Origin: Ohtaekwangia koreensis
GTDB taxonomy: Bacteria > Bacteroidota > Bacteroidia > Cytophagales > Cyclobacteriaceae
Direction of reading: 5' to 3'
Assembly (NCBI RefSeq): GCF_900167975.1
Contig: NZ_FUZU01000002.1
Span: 1,185,501 to 1,249,500, forward strand
DNA length: 64,000 nucleotides
A model generated the notes under the pieces. It was given only the letters and a program-made list of their open reading frames with translations, searched no databases and was not told the DNA's origin. Positions 54,604 to 63,860 of the stretch are shown piece after piece. The position numbers and the translations under genes were made by a program. Each line of letters begins with the position of its first letter. Position 1 is the stretch's first letter.

Positions 54604-55413
54604 ATGAAACTAGACAAACAGCAACCTATCGGAGTATTTGACAGCGGAATCGGTGGACTTACCGTGGCGCATGCCATAAAGAAACTATTGCCACAGGAAA
54701 GTATGATTTATTTTGGCGATACGGTGCACTTGCCGTATGGCGATAAATCGGAGGCCGCTATACAGGCTTATTCGGTAAAAATTGCAGATATACTTGTGAA
54801 AAAAGGATGCAAGGTGATCGTGATCGCTTGTAACTCAGCATCATCCGCTGCTTATGAGTTGCTGAAGGAATATGTACGTAAAGACATCCGGATTATAAAT
54901 GTCATCGATCCGATGGTTGATCTGGTGCAGAAACAATTTCCTGCGCGGCAAGTAGGTCTCATCGGAACAAAGCGAACTGTGCAATCAGGTGTTTATACCC
55001 GTAAGCTAGCAGAAGGGAAAACCGATATTACAGTGCATTCCTTGGCGACACCCTTGCTTGCTCCCATGATTGAAGAAGGATTTTTTAATAACCAGATCAG
55101 TCATGAAATAATTAATACCTATTTATCGGACCCTGTTCTTCAGAACATTGAAGCGTTGATCCTGGCATGTACTCACTATCCGTTAATTAAAAAAGAGATC
55201 AGTAATTTTTTTGAGGATAAGCTCGCTATACTTGATTCTTCAGAAGTTGTAGCCCTCGCATTGAAAGATCATCTTGAAAAAGAAAATCTTCTCAACGACC
55301 AGTCTACTCCTTATTATCATTTCCTCGTGTCAGATTATACCGAGTCGTTTGAAGCATCCGCAAGTTTGTTCTTTCATGAAACGGTACAGCTGGATAAACA
55401 TCCGATGTTATGA
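54604..55413 (+). CDS. murI: Glutamate racemase
   Basis: Cofactor-independent racemase that makes D-glutamate for peptidoglycan. The paired cysteines of the aspartate/glutamate racemase family are Cys76 (IACNSAS) and Cys189 (LACTHYPL), and the substrate-binding FDSGIGGLT is at 12-20. The start at 54604 gives the family N-terminus MKLDKQQPIG; upstream codons are not conserved. 269 residues. nuoH follows 72 bases later on the same strand. Confidence 0.97.
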   Translation: MKLDKQQPIGVFDSGIGGLTVAHAIKKLLPQESMIYFGDTVHLPYGDKSEAAIQAYSVKIADILVKKGCKVIVIACNSASSAAYELLKEYVRKDIRIINVIDPMVDLVQKQFPARQVGLIGTKRTVQSGVYTRKLAEGKTDITVHSLATPLLAPMIEEGFFNNQISHEIINTYLSDPVLQNIEALILACTHYPLIKKEISNFFEDKLAILDSSEVVALALKDHLEKENLLNDQSTPYYHFLVSDYTESFEASASLFFHETVQLDKHPML

Positions 55414-55485
55414 CTTGTCCATTCGTTTTTCATCTTGAAATAGATGAACCGTAATAATTTCGCATCTTAGCGGCTTGTTCATGCT

Positions 55486-56574
55486 ATGGCCCTGACAACG
55501 TTGATTTTTATGCTCCCCTTTCTGCTGGTGTATACCATTTTCGCCATCTATGCAGAGCGTAAAATTTCGGCATTCATTCAAGACCGACTCGGTCCGATGG
55601 AGACCGGGCCATACGGTATTATTCAAAGTGTGGCAGACCTGCTCAAGCTTATTCAAAAAGAAGACATCGTTCCTGCGGAAGCCGATCGCTGGCTTTTCAA
55701 AGCCGCACCCGTTATAATTTTTGTATCGGTATTCACCGGATTTTGTGTTATACCGCTGGCGCCATCATGGACAGGCGCAGGAATTTCTTCCTCCGTATTC
55801 TTTTTGCTAGCCATCGTATCGCTTGATGTTGTCGGGATCATTATAGCCGGATGGAGTTCGAATAATAAATATAGTGTGTTGGGCACCATGCGCTCAGCAG
55901 CACAGATCATCTCCTATGAAGTGCCCTTGGGTTTATCCATTCTTTGTGTTTGTATGATTTGTCAAACCCTTGATCTCCAGGAGATGTCGTATCAGCAAGG
56001 GATTTATAGTGAGCAGCCACAGTATTTGTTCGGTATCAGATCATGGGGTATAGAGACAACTTCTATAGGGGGTTTTCTGGCTTGGAATATTTTCAGGATG
56101 CCTTTACTTTTTATTGTATGGATAATCTTTTTTATTGCATCATTGGCTGAAAGCAACCGTGCTCCTTTTGATTTGCCGGAAGCAGAATCAGAGCTAGTAG
56201 CAGGTTTTCAAACTGAATACTCCGGTTTTCGGTGGGCAGTTATCATGCTGGCGGAATATGGAATGATGCTTTTAGTCAGTATATTAGGGGCGGTGTTATT
56301 TTTTGGAAGCTGGAACACGCCACTGCCAAACATCGCTGCCCTTCGGTTAGCAGAATGGACAAGCGGAACACCGAATACGCTAACGTCAACTCTCTGGGGT
56401 ATTTTTTGGCTTATAAGCAAAGCATTGCTTTTTGTCGCAATACAAATATGGGTGCGATGGACGTATCCTCGCCTCAGGGTTGATCAACTAATGAATTTGT
56501 CGTGGAAATATTTAACACCTATAGCATTAGTCCTGGTAATACTATGTGGACTTTGGAAAGTAATTTTTATCTGA
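55486..56574 (+). CDS. nuoH: NADH-quinone oxidoreductase subunit H
   Basis: Membrane subunit of complex I near the quinone site, with eight to nine hydrophobic segments. Strong family motifs are YAERKISAFIQDRLGPM and the ESNRAPFDLPEAESELVAGFQTEYSG region (split across the quinone-cavity loop). 362 residues, typical. It begins the complex I cluster visible here; no nuoA-G genes precede it, only murI. The kinase gene follows 6 bases after the stop. Confidence 0.95.
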   Translation: MALTTLIFMLPFLLVYTIFAIYAERKISAFIQDRLGPMETGPYGIIQSVADLLKLIQKEDIVPAEADRWLFKAAPVIIFVSVFTGFCVIPLAPSWTGAGISSSVFFLLAIVSLDVVGIIIAGWSSNNKYSVLGTMRSAAQIISYEVPLGLSILCVCMICQTLDLQEMSYQQGIYSEQPQYLFGIRSWGIETTSIGGFLAWNIFRMPLLFIVWIIFFIASLAESNRAPFDLPEAESELVAGFQTEYSGFRWAVIMLAEYGMMLLVSILGAVLFFGSWNTPLPNIAALRLAEWTSGTPNTLTSTLWGIFWLISKALLFVAIQIWVRWTYPRLRVDQLMNLSWKYLTPIALVLVILCGLWKVIFI

Positions 56575-56579
56575 AAAGC

Positions 56580-58598
56580 GTGAAAATAGTTTTTTCAACA
56601 CTTCTGTTTTTGTTTGTTTTTGGTCATTCAACTTTATATGCACAAAGTGAAGTAGACAGTCTTGAGGCCTCTTTAAAAGAAGACCTTCCTGATACAACAC
56701 GTATCCGTGTGCTGACGCGCCTTGTGGAGGAATATCAATTTTTGGATTTTGTTAAAAGCCAGAAGTATAGCGTTGAGGCATTGGAGCTTGCCGAAAAGAC
56801 GGATGCCCCCGAGTATAAAGCAAAGGCCTATCTGGCGGCTTCCATTTTATATACCAGCACAGGTGATTTCAGTTCAGCACTGCAGTATGACAATCGTGCG
56901 CTCGAGTTGGATATAGCTACAAAGGACAGTACCAGCATTTCGCGTGATTACAATAATATAGGGCACGACTACTTCGACCTGGGCGAATATGACGATGCCT
57001 ATTTTTATTTCACACAATCCTATCGCGTTGCAAGCATAATAAAAAATAAGTTACGAATGCTCATCTCGCTGCACAATGTAGGCCGCGTGTTTAAGGAGCT
57101 TGGACAATACGATCAGGCGCTCGATCATTTATACCTGTCGAAGAAAATGAGCGAAGAGACTCAGGATGTTGAAGGCATTGCCTACGCTCTTCATGAGATC
57201 GGTGATGTGATGCTTCGTAAAAATCAATACGATTCTGCTCTTACTTTTTTAATGGATGCCCTGTCCCGTGTGCGCACAATGGATATAGATGAGATTCATC
57301 CACAGGTATTGTCAAATATAGCATCGGTATATCTGAGCAAAGGCGATTATGCTAAAACACTCACGTATTATGATTCGGCCTATACACTCCATGTAAAGAA
57401 TAATAATCGCTATGGAATGGCGGAAGTGGAATTAGGACGTGGTATCGTTTTTACAAAACAGAGAAAATATGACGAGGCGCTTAATAAAATAGAACAGTCG
57501 TTGTCTATAGCCCGCGAACTAAATGCACGTGTACTGGAGATCAGAAGTTTTTATCAACTCTCTGCACTTTGGGAAACCAAAGGAGACTATAAGAAATCAC
57601 TGGAGTACTTCAAACAATATAAACTACTTGAAGACACACTGTTCAGTCAGGAGGTACAAGGAAAATTACTTCGCGATCAGATTCGCTTCGAGACAGAATC
57701 ACGCGATACACAAATTGCGGCCCTCAGCAAGCTGCAGACTTCTCAACGAAGTGAATTAAGAAAACAGGAGTTTGTTCGAAATATACTCGTTGTGGTAATG
57801 GCACTGAGTGCTATTCTGTTGGTTACAGTGTATCGCAGTGGCCAGCGCAGACGCAAGATTAACACCTTGTTACTACAACATCAGGATGATATGGAGAAGC
57901 GGAGTGAAGAACTTGAGCGCCTCAACCAGGTAAAAGATAAATTCTTCTCTATAATTTCTCACGACTTACGCTCACCAATCAATGCGTTGGCCGGATTGCT
58001 TGACATCATTGATAAAGGTGCTCTTAAGCCCGAGGAGATGCACAAGCATACCAAGGAACTGAAAGTAAGATTTAACCATACGCGCACACTCCTCAACAAC
58101 CTTCTTGATTGGACACTGCTTCAAATGGATAAATTAAATCTGCAGGCTGCGAAGATCAACCTCTTCAGGCTTGTAGAAGAAAATATACAGTTGCTTGGCT
58201 CTGTACAGGAAAAGAAAATAGAAATGATCAATGAGGTTCCTCCCAACGCCATTGGTTTTGCTGATTCAAACACGATCAACCTGGTGATCCGTAACCTGAT
58301 GACCAACGCTATAAAATTCACGAATGATGGCGGACGCGTATTGATCGCTGCAAAGGAACAGGGTCGCGAATGGGTTGTATCCGTAAGCGACAACGGAGTG
58401 GGTATCAAGCCCGAAGTACTCAATATACTCTTCGATAAAACAGCGCCCTATACTACACGCGGTACTGCCAACGAGAAGGGTACTGGCCTGGGACTTATTC
58501 TTTGTAAAGAATTCGTTGAAAAGAATGGCGGCCGTATCTGGGTTGAAAGCGAGGAAGACAAAGGAAGTACCTTCCATTTCACACTGCCTAAGGCATAG
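56580..58598 (+). CDS. TPR sensor histidine kinase inserted between nuoH and nuoI
   Basis: About 672 residues from the GTG at 56580, which gives a normal signal peptide (ending TLYAQ); ATG at 56544 would overlap nuoH by 31 bases and is the alternative. Order: TPR-rich periplasmic region (about 40-370), membrane segment (about 400-420), coiled coil, HisKA with His461 in SIISHDLRSPINAL, HATPase_c (NLMTNAIKF; GTGLGLILCKEFVEKNGG). No receiver domain or response regulator is adjacent. Its tight spacing to nuoH suggests shared transcription, while 143 bases and a possible promoter precede nuoI. Confidence 0.92.
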   Translation: MKIVFSTLLFLFVFGHSTLYAQSEVDSLEASLKEDLPDTTRIRVLTRLVEEYQFLDFVKSQKYSVEALELAEKTDAPEYKAKAYLAASILYTSTGDFSSALQYDNRALELDIATKDSTSISRDYNNIGHDYFDLGEYDDAYFYFTQSYRVASIIKNKLRMLISLHNVGRVFKELGQYDQALDHLYLSKKMSEETQDVEGIAYALHEIGDVMLRKNQYDSALTFLMDALSRVRTMDIDEIHPQVLSNIASVYLSKGDYAKTLTYYDSAYTLHVKNNNRYGMAEVELGRGIVFTKQRKYDEALNKIEQSLSIARELNARVLEIRSFYQLSALWETKGDYKKSLEYFKQYKLLEDTLFSQEVQGKLLRDQIRFETESRDTQIAALSKLQTSQRSELRKQEFVRNILVVVMALSAILLVTVYRSGQRRRKINTLLLQHQDDMEKRSEELERLNQVKDKFFSIISHDLRSPINALAGLLDIIDKGALKPEEMHKHTKELKVRFNHTRTLLNNLLDWTLLQMDKLNLQAAKINLFRLVEENIQLLGSVQEKKIEMINEVPPNAIGFADSNTINLVIRNLMTNAIKFTNDGGRVLIAAKEQGREWVVSVSDNGVGIKPEVLNILFDKTAPYTTRGTANEKGTGLGLILCKEFVEKNGGRIWVESEEDKGSTFHFTLPKA

Positions 58599-58613
58599 TG
58601 GTTATTAGTATAG

Positions 58614-58665
58614 GTTAGGTTATCCGTTAATTGTTATCCGTACAGGCTAACGAATAACGGTTAAC
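58614..58665. repeat. GTTATCCGTTA-type intergenic repeat
   Basis: The gap between the kinase gene and nuoI contains GGTTATCCGTTAATTGTTATCCGT and then AACGAATAACGGTTAAC, partly inverted copies of the same word. The decamer GGTTATCCGT is also in the perfect inverted repeat at 39846-39901. Probably a dispersed intergenic element of this genome, possibly terminating the kinase transcript. Confidence 0.55.
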
Positions 58666-58722
58666 TGAAAACACGCATCGAACTTTAATCACATTATTAC
58701 TTTTTAACATCTTTTTCCCTTC

Positions 58723-58730
58723 TATTTTTG
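58723..58730 (+). promoter_or_regulatory. Candidate -7 promoter element of nuoI
   Basis: TATTTTTG is a full TAnnTTTG match ending 12 bases before the nuoI ATG. The leader would be about 5-8 bases. No clear -33 element, so it is a weak but well-placed candidate for separate expression of nuoI-N. Confidence 0.4.
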
Positions 58731-58741
58731 TTACCTGAATA

Positions 58742-59437
58742 ATGGAAGGAATCAGTACTACATATTTGGGTAAAATTGGAAATACAATCCAATCGCTGGC
58801 AGCAGGGCTGAAGATTACGTTCAGGCATGTGCTCAAAGCACGTAAAACCCGAAAGCCATTAATCGTTACTGACGCACAGTATTTTCAGTCGACAGAAGGA
58901 ATCAACACCATTCAATATCCATACGAGATGCAGCCTGTGCCAGATACTGGCCGCTATCGTCTTCACAATGAAATTGATGATTGCATTGTATGTGATAAGT
59001 GCGCGAAGATATGCCCGGTGAATTGTATCACCATTGAGCCGATCAAGGCAGTGGAGGAGATTGGTAAAACATCCGATGGTACTTCGAAGCGTATCTATGC
59101 CGCGAAGTTTGATATCGACATGGGGAAGTGCTGCTTCTGCGGTTTGTGTACAACGGTATGCCCAACAGAATGTCTGACAATGACCAAGGTATATGACTTC
59201 AGTGTGTTCGACATGCGTGAACATAATTATGTATTCGCGGAAATGACCGAAGCTGAGATCGCTGAAAAGAAAAAAGTATACGAGGAGAATCAAAAGAATA
59301 AAGCAGCGGCGAAGTCAGTAACAGAACCTGTGGCTGCGGCAGAAGAGAAAAAGGATATAGACGAAGCGCCAAAAGCAGCGAAGCCAGTATTCAAACCGAA
59401 AATTAAACCTGCGGTGCCTCCGCCCTCCAGCGAATGA
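58742..59437 (+). CDS. nuoI: NADH-quinone oxidoreductase subunit I
   Basis: Complex I iron-sulfur subunit with two [4Fe-4S] binding motifs of the form C-x2-C-x2-C-x3-C: Cys81, 84, 87, 91 and Cys130, 133, 136, 140. These are clusters N6a and N6b on the electron path to quinone. 231 residues; the last 45 are an Ala/Lys/Glu/Pro-rich extension not needed for the fold. Its stop overlaps nuoJ (ATGA at 59434-59437). Confidence 0.96.
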   Translation: MEGISTTYLGKIGNTIQSLAAGLKITFRHVLKARKTRKPLIVTDAQYFQSTEGINTIQYPYEMQPVPDTGRYRLHNEIDDCIVCDKCAKICPVNCITIEPIKAVEEIGKTSDGTSKRIYAAKFDIDMGKCCFCGLCTTVCPTECLTMTKVYDFSVFDMREHNYVFAEMTEAEIAEKKKVYEENQKNKAAAKSVTEPVAAAEEKKDIDEAPKAAKPVFKPKIKPAVPPPSSE

Positions 59438-59946
59438 GCTTTGTAACCGTCATGTTTTATTTCTTCGAAGCGGTTGCTGCGCTGGCAGGCTTGAGTCTTG
59501 TTTTTGTACGCAATGTTTTTTACGGAGCATTGTTGTTAATCGTTTGCCTGTTATCAATTGCAGCTATATATATACTTGCCTTTGCTGAGTTTGTAGCCGT
59601 TACCCAAATACTGATTTATGCTGGCGGTGTGCTCGTAGTAATAATCTTCGGAGTTATGTTAACGGCAAAAATTTCGGGTAGACCACTCGTTGTAAAGCAT
59701 TCAAACCTGTTTGGCGGTATACTCGCCTCAGGATCGTTACTGCTTCTGCTAAGTTATTTTATACTCGAACAGAATTTCCAGGCGCAGCAAAATGATATTG
59801 TTCCCAACAACCCTGCTATAAATTCCATTGGCTTCGGGTTGATGACAGACTTTGTTTTACCTTTTGAAGTAGCCGGTATTTTGTTACTCATAGCATTGAT
59901 AGGCGCAGCAGTTATAGCTTCCACCATTAAATCCCAAAAGATATAA
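59434..59946 (+). CDS. nuoJ: NADH-quinone oxidoreductase subunit J
   Basis: Membrane subunit of complex I with five hydrophobic segments. Family signs are VRNVFYGALLLIVCLLSIAAIY (split) and AEFVAVTQILIYAGGVLVVIIFGVM, which contains the conserved TM3 bulge. 170 residues. Coupled to nuoI (4-base overlap), and shares one base with the nuoK start. Confidence 0.95.
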   Translation: MSFVTVMFYFFEAVAALAGLSLVFVRNVFYGALLLIVCLLSIAAIYILAFAEFVAVTQILIYAGGVLVVIIFGVMLTAKISGRPLVVKHSNLFGGILASGSLLLLLSYFILEQNFQAQQNDIVPNNPAINSIGFGLMTDFVLPFEVAGILLLIALIGAAVIASTIKSQKI

Positions 59947-60254
59947 TGTTTCCCATTCACCACTTTTTGTTGCTGGCAGCGTTCCTGTTTTGTGCCGGAT
60001 TGTTGGTTATAATCGTGAAACGCAATGCTATCATGGTGTTGTTGGGTATAGAATTGATGTTGAATGCTTCCAATATAAACCTGGTAGCATTTAATCAACT
60101 TCACCCGATTCAACTCGGTGGACAAATGTTTGCACTCTTTGTCATCATTGTTGCTGTATGTGAAGCAGCTGTAGGGTTAGCCATTGTACTTCGCATATAC
60201 CAATACTATCAAACTTCGGTTCCGGACGAAATATCAGAATTGAAAGATTCGTAA
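59946..60254 (+). CDS. nuoK: NADH-quinone oxidoreductase subunit K
   Basis: Three-helix membrane subunit, 102 residues, with the buried proton-path glutamates in GIELMLNA and CEAAVGLAI. It overlaps nuoJ by one base, and nuoL starts immediately after its stop. Length and motifs are standard. Confidence 0.96.
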   Translation: MFPIHHFLLLAAFLFCAGLLVIIVKRNAIMVLLGIELMLNASNINLVAFNQLHPIQLGGQMFALFVIIVAVCEAAVGLAIVLRIYQYYQTSVPDEISELKDS

Positions 60255-62201
60255 ATGCCAGATCTGCCACCATACCATTCTTCTTTTTTTGAAACATGTC
60301 TGTTATTAACAGTACTGTTGCCTTTGGTATCGTTCATTGTATCTGGTCGTATTTCAGAAAAATATTCGTGGGCAGTAACGTTTATCGCGCCACTATTTCT
60401 GCTGGTGAGCGCATTGAGTGCCGGATATGTCTTTTATACTATATGGGGTGATCAACCCTATGCCGTTCAATGGAGCTGGTTTACAATCGGAGACACAACC
60501 CTTTCAGCAGGTATATATCTGAATAATATTTCCGCGTTGATGGTGCTGATCGTAACGCTCATCTCTTTCCTGGTGCATGTTTACTCCACCGGCTATATGG
60601 CAGGTGATGAAGGTATAATACGTTACTTCAGCATGCTGGGCTTTTTTACTTTCGCGATGCTGGGTATAGTTTTAGCAGATAGCTTGTTGCTGGTGTTTGT
60701 ATTCTGGGAGATGGTGGGTTTTGCATCCTATATGCTCATCGGCCACTGGAAAGATAAACCCGAAGCAGCGGCAGCGGCAAGCAAAGCATTTCTCTTTAAT
60801 CGAATTGGTGATGCGGGCTTCCTGATTGGCCTTATGTTGATCTGGACGAACACCGGCAAATTTGATCTCGCAGAGCTCGCTCAGGTACAAGGTATATATT
60901 CATGGCAGACAACGGCATCCCTATGCCTATTTTGTGGTGTGATGGGTAAGTCGGCACAATTCCCATTGCTTACATGGTTACCCGATGCTATGGAAGGACC
61001 AACGCCAGTATCAGCGTTGATCCATGCAGCAACCATGGTAGCAGCAGGTGTATTCTTGCTGGCTCGTGTTGATTTTCTTTTTACACCCATAGCGTTGGAT
61101 GTGATAGCGATCGTAGGAATTATCACGGCATGCATGGCCGCACTATCAGCGTTGGTTCAATCGGATATTAAAAAAATACTTGCATACTCTACTATATCTC
61201 AATTGGGACTAATGATAACCGCTATTGGCGCGGGTTCATCATCAGCAGCGATGCTACATCTATTCACACACGCATTCTTCAAGGCATGTTTATTTCTGTG
61301 TGCCGGTATTGTTATACATGTTCTTCATCAGGCACAACAACAGGCGCATACACATTTCAATGTTCAGGACATTCGTAATCTTGGCGGACTGCGAAAAAAA
61401 CTTCCGTTTACATTTATTGCATTTATACTGAGTGGCAGTGCCTTGGCAGGATTACCATTTTTTTCGGGCTTCCTCTCGAAGGATGCTATACTTACTGCCA
61501 TCGCGGGCTGGAAGGGAAATGACTTTTCGTGGCGATGGATTGTATTTATAGCTGCATTTATAGTTTCATTCATTACTGTGATCTATACCTTTAGAATGAT
61601 CTGGACCGTTTTTATGGGGGAAGAGAAGTCAACGGCATCATTACCGGTAGTGGAACCTCCGCTTGTTATGCGCGGGCCGGTAGCGCTGCTCGCTATAGCT
61701 TCCGTTTGGCTGATCGTTTCTGTAAACCCTTTTCATTATCACGGGTGGATCTTCAATGTCTTACATTCCGGTAAACACTTCGATCTCGGAATAATTTCAT
61801 TTATATCTGCTCTATGGATTACACTTGCAGTAGCGACATCGTATTTCGTCTTTAGAAAGAAAACAATTTCCTCAGAATTGCTGCTCAATAATTTTTACCT
61901 GGATAAGTTGTATACATCCGCCATTGGTAAACCATCCCTTAGACTTGCATCGATGGCATCATTTGTAGATAAGAAATGTATCGATGGATTTATACATGTA
62001 GCCGCCTATGCACAGGTAACAACAGCACATTTTATTGGATGGTTCGATCGTGCTATTGTGGATGGCACTGTAAATGGAATCGCCAGTTTATCGAGAGTGG
62101 CTGGCAATATGACGCGCTCCTTCCAGGGAGGGAAAATCCAGCTTTATATATTGTGGGCAATTCTGGCAATTATAATTTTTCTAATTTGGACACTATTTTA
62201 G
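60255..62201 (+). CDS. nuoL: NADH-quinone oxidoreductase subunit L
   Basis: Distal antiporter-like subunit of complex I, 648 residues, with about 16 membrane segments including the C-terminal lateral helix. Conserved proton-path residues appear in FWEMVGFASYMLIGHWKD (TM5 Glu), AQFPLLTWLPDAMEGPTPVSALIHA (split; TM7-8) and LFTHAFFKACLFL. ATG directly abuts the nuoK stop. Confidence 0.95.
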   Translation: MPDLPPYHSSFFETCLLLTVLLPLVSFIVSGRISEKYSWAVTFIAPLFLLVSALSAGYVFYTIWGDQPYAVQWSWFTIGDTTLSAGIYLNNISALMVLIVTLISFLVHVYSTGYMAGDEGIIRYFSMLGFFTFAMLGIVLADSLLLVFVFWEMVGFASYMLIGHWKDKPEAAAAASKAFLFNRIGDAGFLIGLMLIWTNTGKFDLAELAQVQGIYSWQTTASLCLFCGVMGKSAQFPLLTWLPDAMEGPTPVSALIHAATMVAAGVFLLARVDFLFTPIALDVIAIVGIITACMAALSALVQSDIKKILAYSTISQLGLMITAIGAGSSSAAMLHLFTHAFFKACLFLCAGIVIHVLHQAQQQAHTHFNVQDIRNLGGLRKKLPFTFIAFILSGSALAGLPFFSGFLSKDAILTAIAGWKGNDFSWRWIVFIAAFIVSFITVIYTFRMIWTVFMGEEKSTASLPVVEPPLVMRGPVALLAIASVWLIVSVNPFHYHGWIFNVLHSGKHFDLGIISFISALWITLAVATSYFVFRKKTISSELLLNNFYLDKLYTSAIGKPSLRLASMASFVDKKCIDGFIHVAAYAQVTTAHFIGWFDRAIVDGTVNGIASLSRVAGNMTRSFQGGKIQLYILWAILAIIIFLIWTLF

Positions 62202-62242
62202 GAAGCTGAAAAGCCCGAACCGAAAAGCAGAAAGAGAAAATA

Positions 62243-63856
62243 ATGCATCACTACCTGATATCACTTTTAATTTTTACGCCTCTTCTTGTAGCCGTTGTCG
62301 GGTTGTTCATTCCGGCCAAAGCAGAAAAGTATTTTCGATTGAGTACACTCGGTGTGAATTTGTTTCAGCTTGCTGTATTAGTAATGATGTTGATGCGCTA
62401 TGCAACGGAAGCAGGCGTTCAATTCGTAGAGAAGAAAAGCTGGATCACGTTAAGCCTGGGTTCATGGGGAATGCTGAAAGCTGAATACTTTGTCGGTATT
62501 GATGGCCTGGGCATGCCTATGGTGGCGCTCTCTGTTTTTGTGTTGTTGATAGCGACTATATCATCCTGGACGATCGATAAAAATGTAAAGGGATATTTTA
62601 TATTATTACTGATCCTGAATGCTGCGATCATTGGAAGCTTTACCGCGCTTGATTTTTTGTTGTTCTATCTCTTCTTCGAGTTTATGCTGTTGCCAATGTT
62701 CTTCCTCATCGCTATATGGGGTGGTGCGCGAAGAGAGTATGCCTCAATCAAATTCTTTCTATATACATTACTCGGTTCAATTTTTATTTTGATCGTCATG
62801 ATTGCGCTATATATCAGCGTTCATGATTCTTCATCCTCGGGACAACTGGTGCATAGTTTCAATCTGTTGAACATGACCGACCCTACAAACTTTATTTCAA
62901 ATTCAGTTCTGGATCCTAACAATCCTTGGAAGATAGGTCCACTCGATGCACGCCTATGGGCATTTCTGCTTTTGTTTTTTGGCTTTGCGATCAAGTTGCC
63001 AATGGTACCTCTACACACCTGGTTGCCCGATGCTCACGTGGAGGCGCCTACACCAGTGTCTGTAATCCTCGCAGCGTTGTTGTTGAAGATTGGTGGATAT
63101 GGCCTTGTGCGTATAGCCTTCCCGATATTTCCGGAAGCTGCCATGCACTTTAGTATGTTCATCGGAGTAATGGGCGTGATCTCCATTATATATGGAGGAC
63201 TGAACGCCATGGCAAGCAAGGATCTGAAACGTCTCATTGCGTATTCATCCGTTTCGCATATGGGTTTTGTTTTATTAGGACTTGCATCAATCACTCCTGA
63301 AGGTGTAGCAGGTTCTATATACCAGATGTTTAGTCATGGATTAGTTTCCGCCTTACTGTTCCTGATAGCAGGAGTATTATATGACCGCACGCACGATCGC
63401 ACAATCGGAAATTATTCGGGGCTATCCATCAAAATGAAATCGTATACAGCCATTGTGTTGGTTGGTTTTTTTGCTTCCATGGGTTTACCCGGATTTTCAG
63501 GATTCATTGCCGAGATCATGGTTTTTCTAGGTGCTTTCAAATCCAATAGCGTAAATGGTTTGTTGCATGAAAGCCTCGCCATCATCGCTACTCTCGGATT
63601 GATTTTAGGTGCAGCCTATTATTTGTGGACTTTGCAGCGAATGTTCTTTGGTCCATACGATCTGAAGGGAAATATCGCTCACAGTTCGATCTACGATTTG
63701 AACAAGCGCGAATACCTCATGTTGATACCACTGGCTATAGCAGCATTGTTCTTCGGTATATTTCCCCAACCACTGATTAACTTCATCGATCCGTTTGCGC
63801 GGAATTTTTCAGAGTTCGTATTGAGCACAGGGAAGAGTTTAACATTAAATCCATAG
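62243..63856 (+). CDS. nuoM: NADH-quinone oxidoreductase subunit M
   Basis: Antiporter-like membrane subunit of complex I, 537 residues, about 14 segments. Motifs are LFYLFFEFMLLPMFFLIAIWGG with the TM5 Glu, KLPMVPLHTWLPDAHVEAPTPVSVILA (split), AYSSVSHMGFVLLG and SHGLVSALLFLIAG. 41 bases after nuoL and 4 bases before the nuoN start. Confidence 0.96.
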   Translation: MHHYLISLLIFTPLLVAVVGLFIPAKAEKYFRLSTLGVNLFQLAVLVMMLMRYATEAGVQFVEKKSWITLSLGSWGMLKAEYFVGIDGLGMPMVALSVFVLLIATISSWTIDKNVKGYFILLLILNAAIIGSFTALDFLLFYLFFEFMLLPMFFLIAIWGGARREYASIKFFLYTLLGSIFILIVMIALYISVHDSSSSGQLVHSFNLLNMTDPTNFISNSVLDPNNPWKIGPLDARLWAFLLLFFGFAIKLPMVPLHTWLPDAHVEAPTPVSVILAALLLKIGGYGLVRIAFPIFPEAAMHFSMFIGVMGVISIIYGGLNAMASKDLKRLIAYSSVSHMGFVLLGLASITPEGVAGSIYQMFSHGLVSALLFLIAGVLYDRTHDRTIGNYSGLSIKMKSYTAIVLVGFFASMGLPGFSGFIAEIMVFLGAFKSNSVNGLLHESLAIIATLGLILGAAYYLWTLQRMFFGPYDLKGNIAHSSIYDLNKREYLMLIPLAIAALFFGIFPQPLINFIDPFARNFSEFVLSTGKSLTLNP

Positions 63857-63860
63857 TTGC

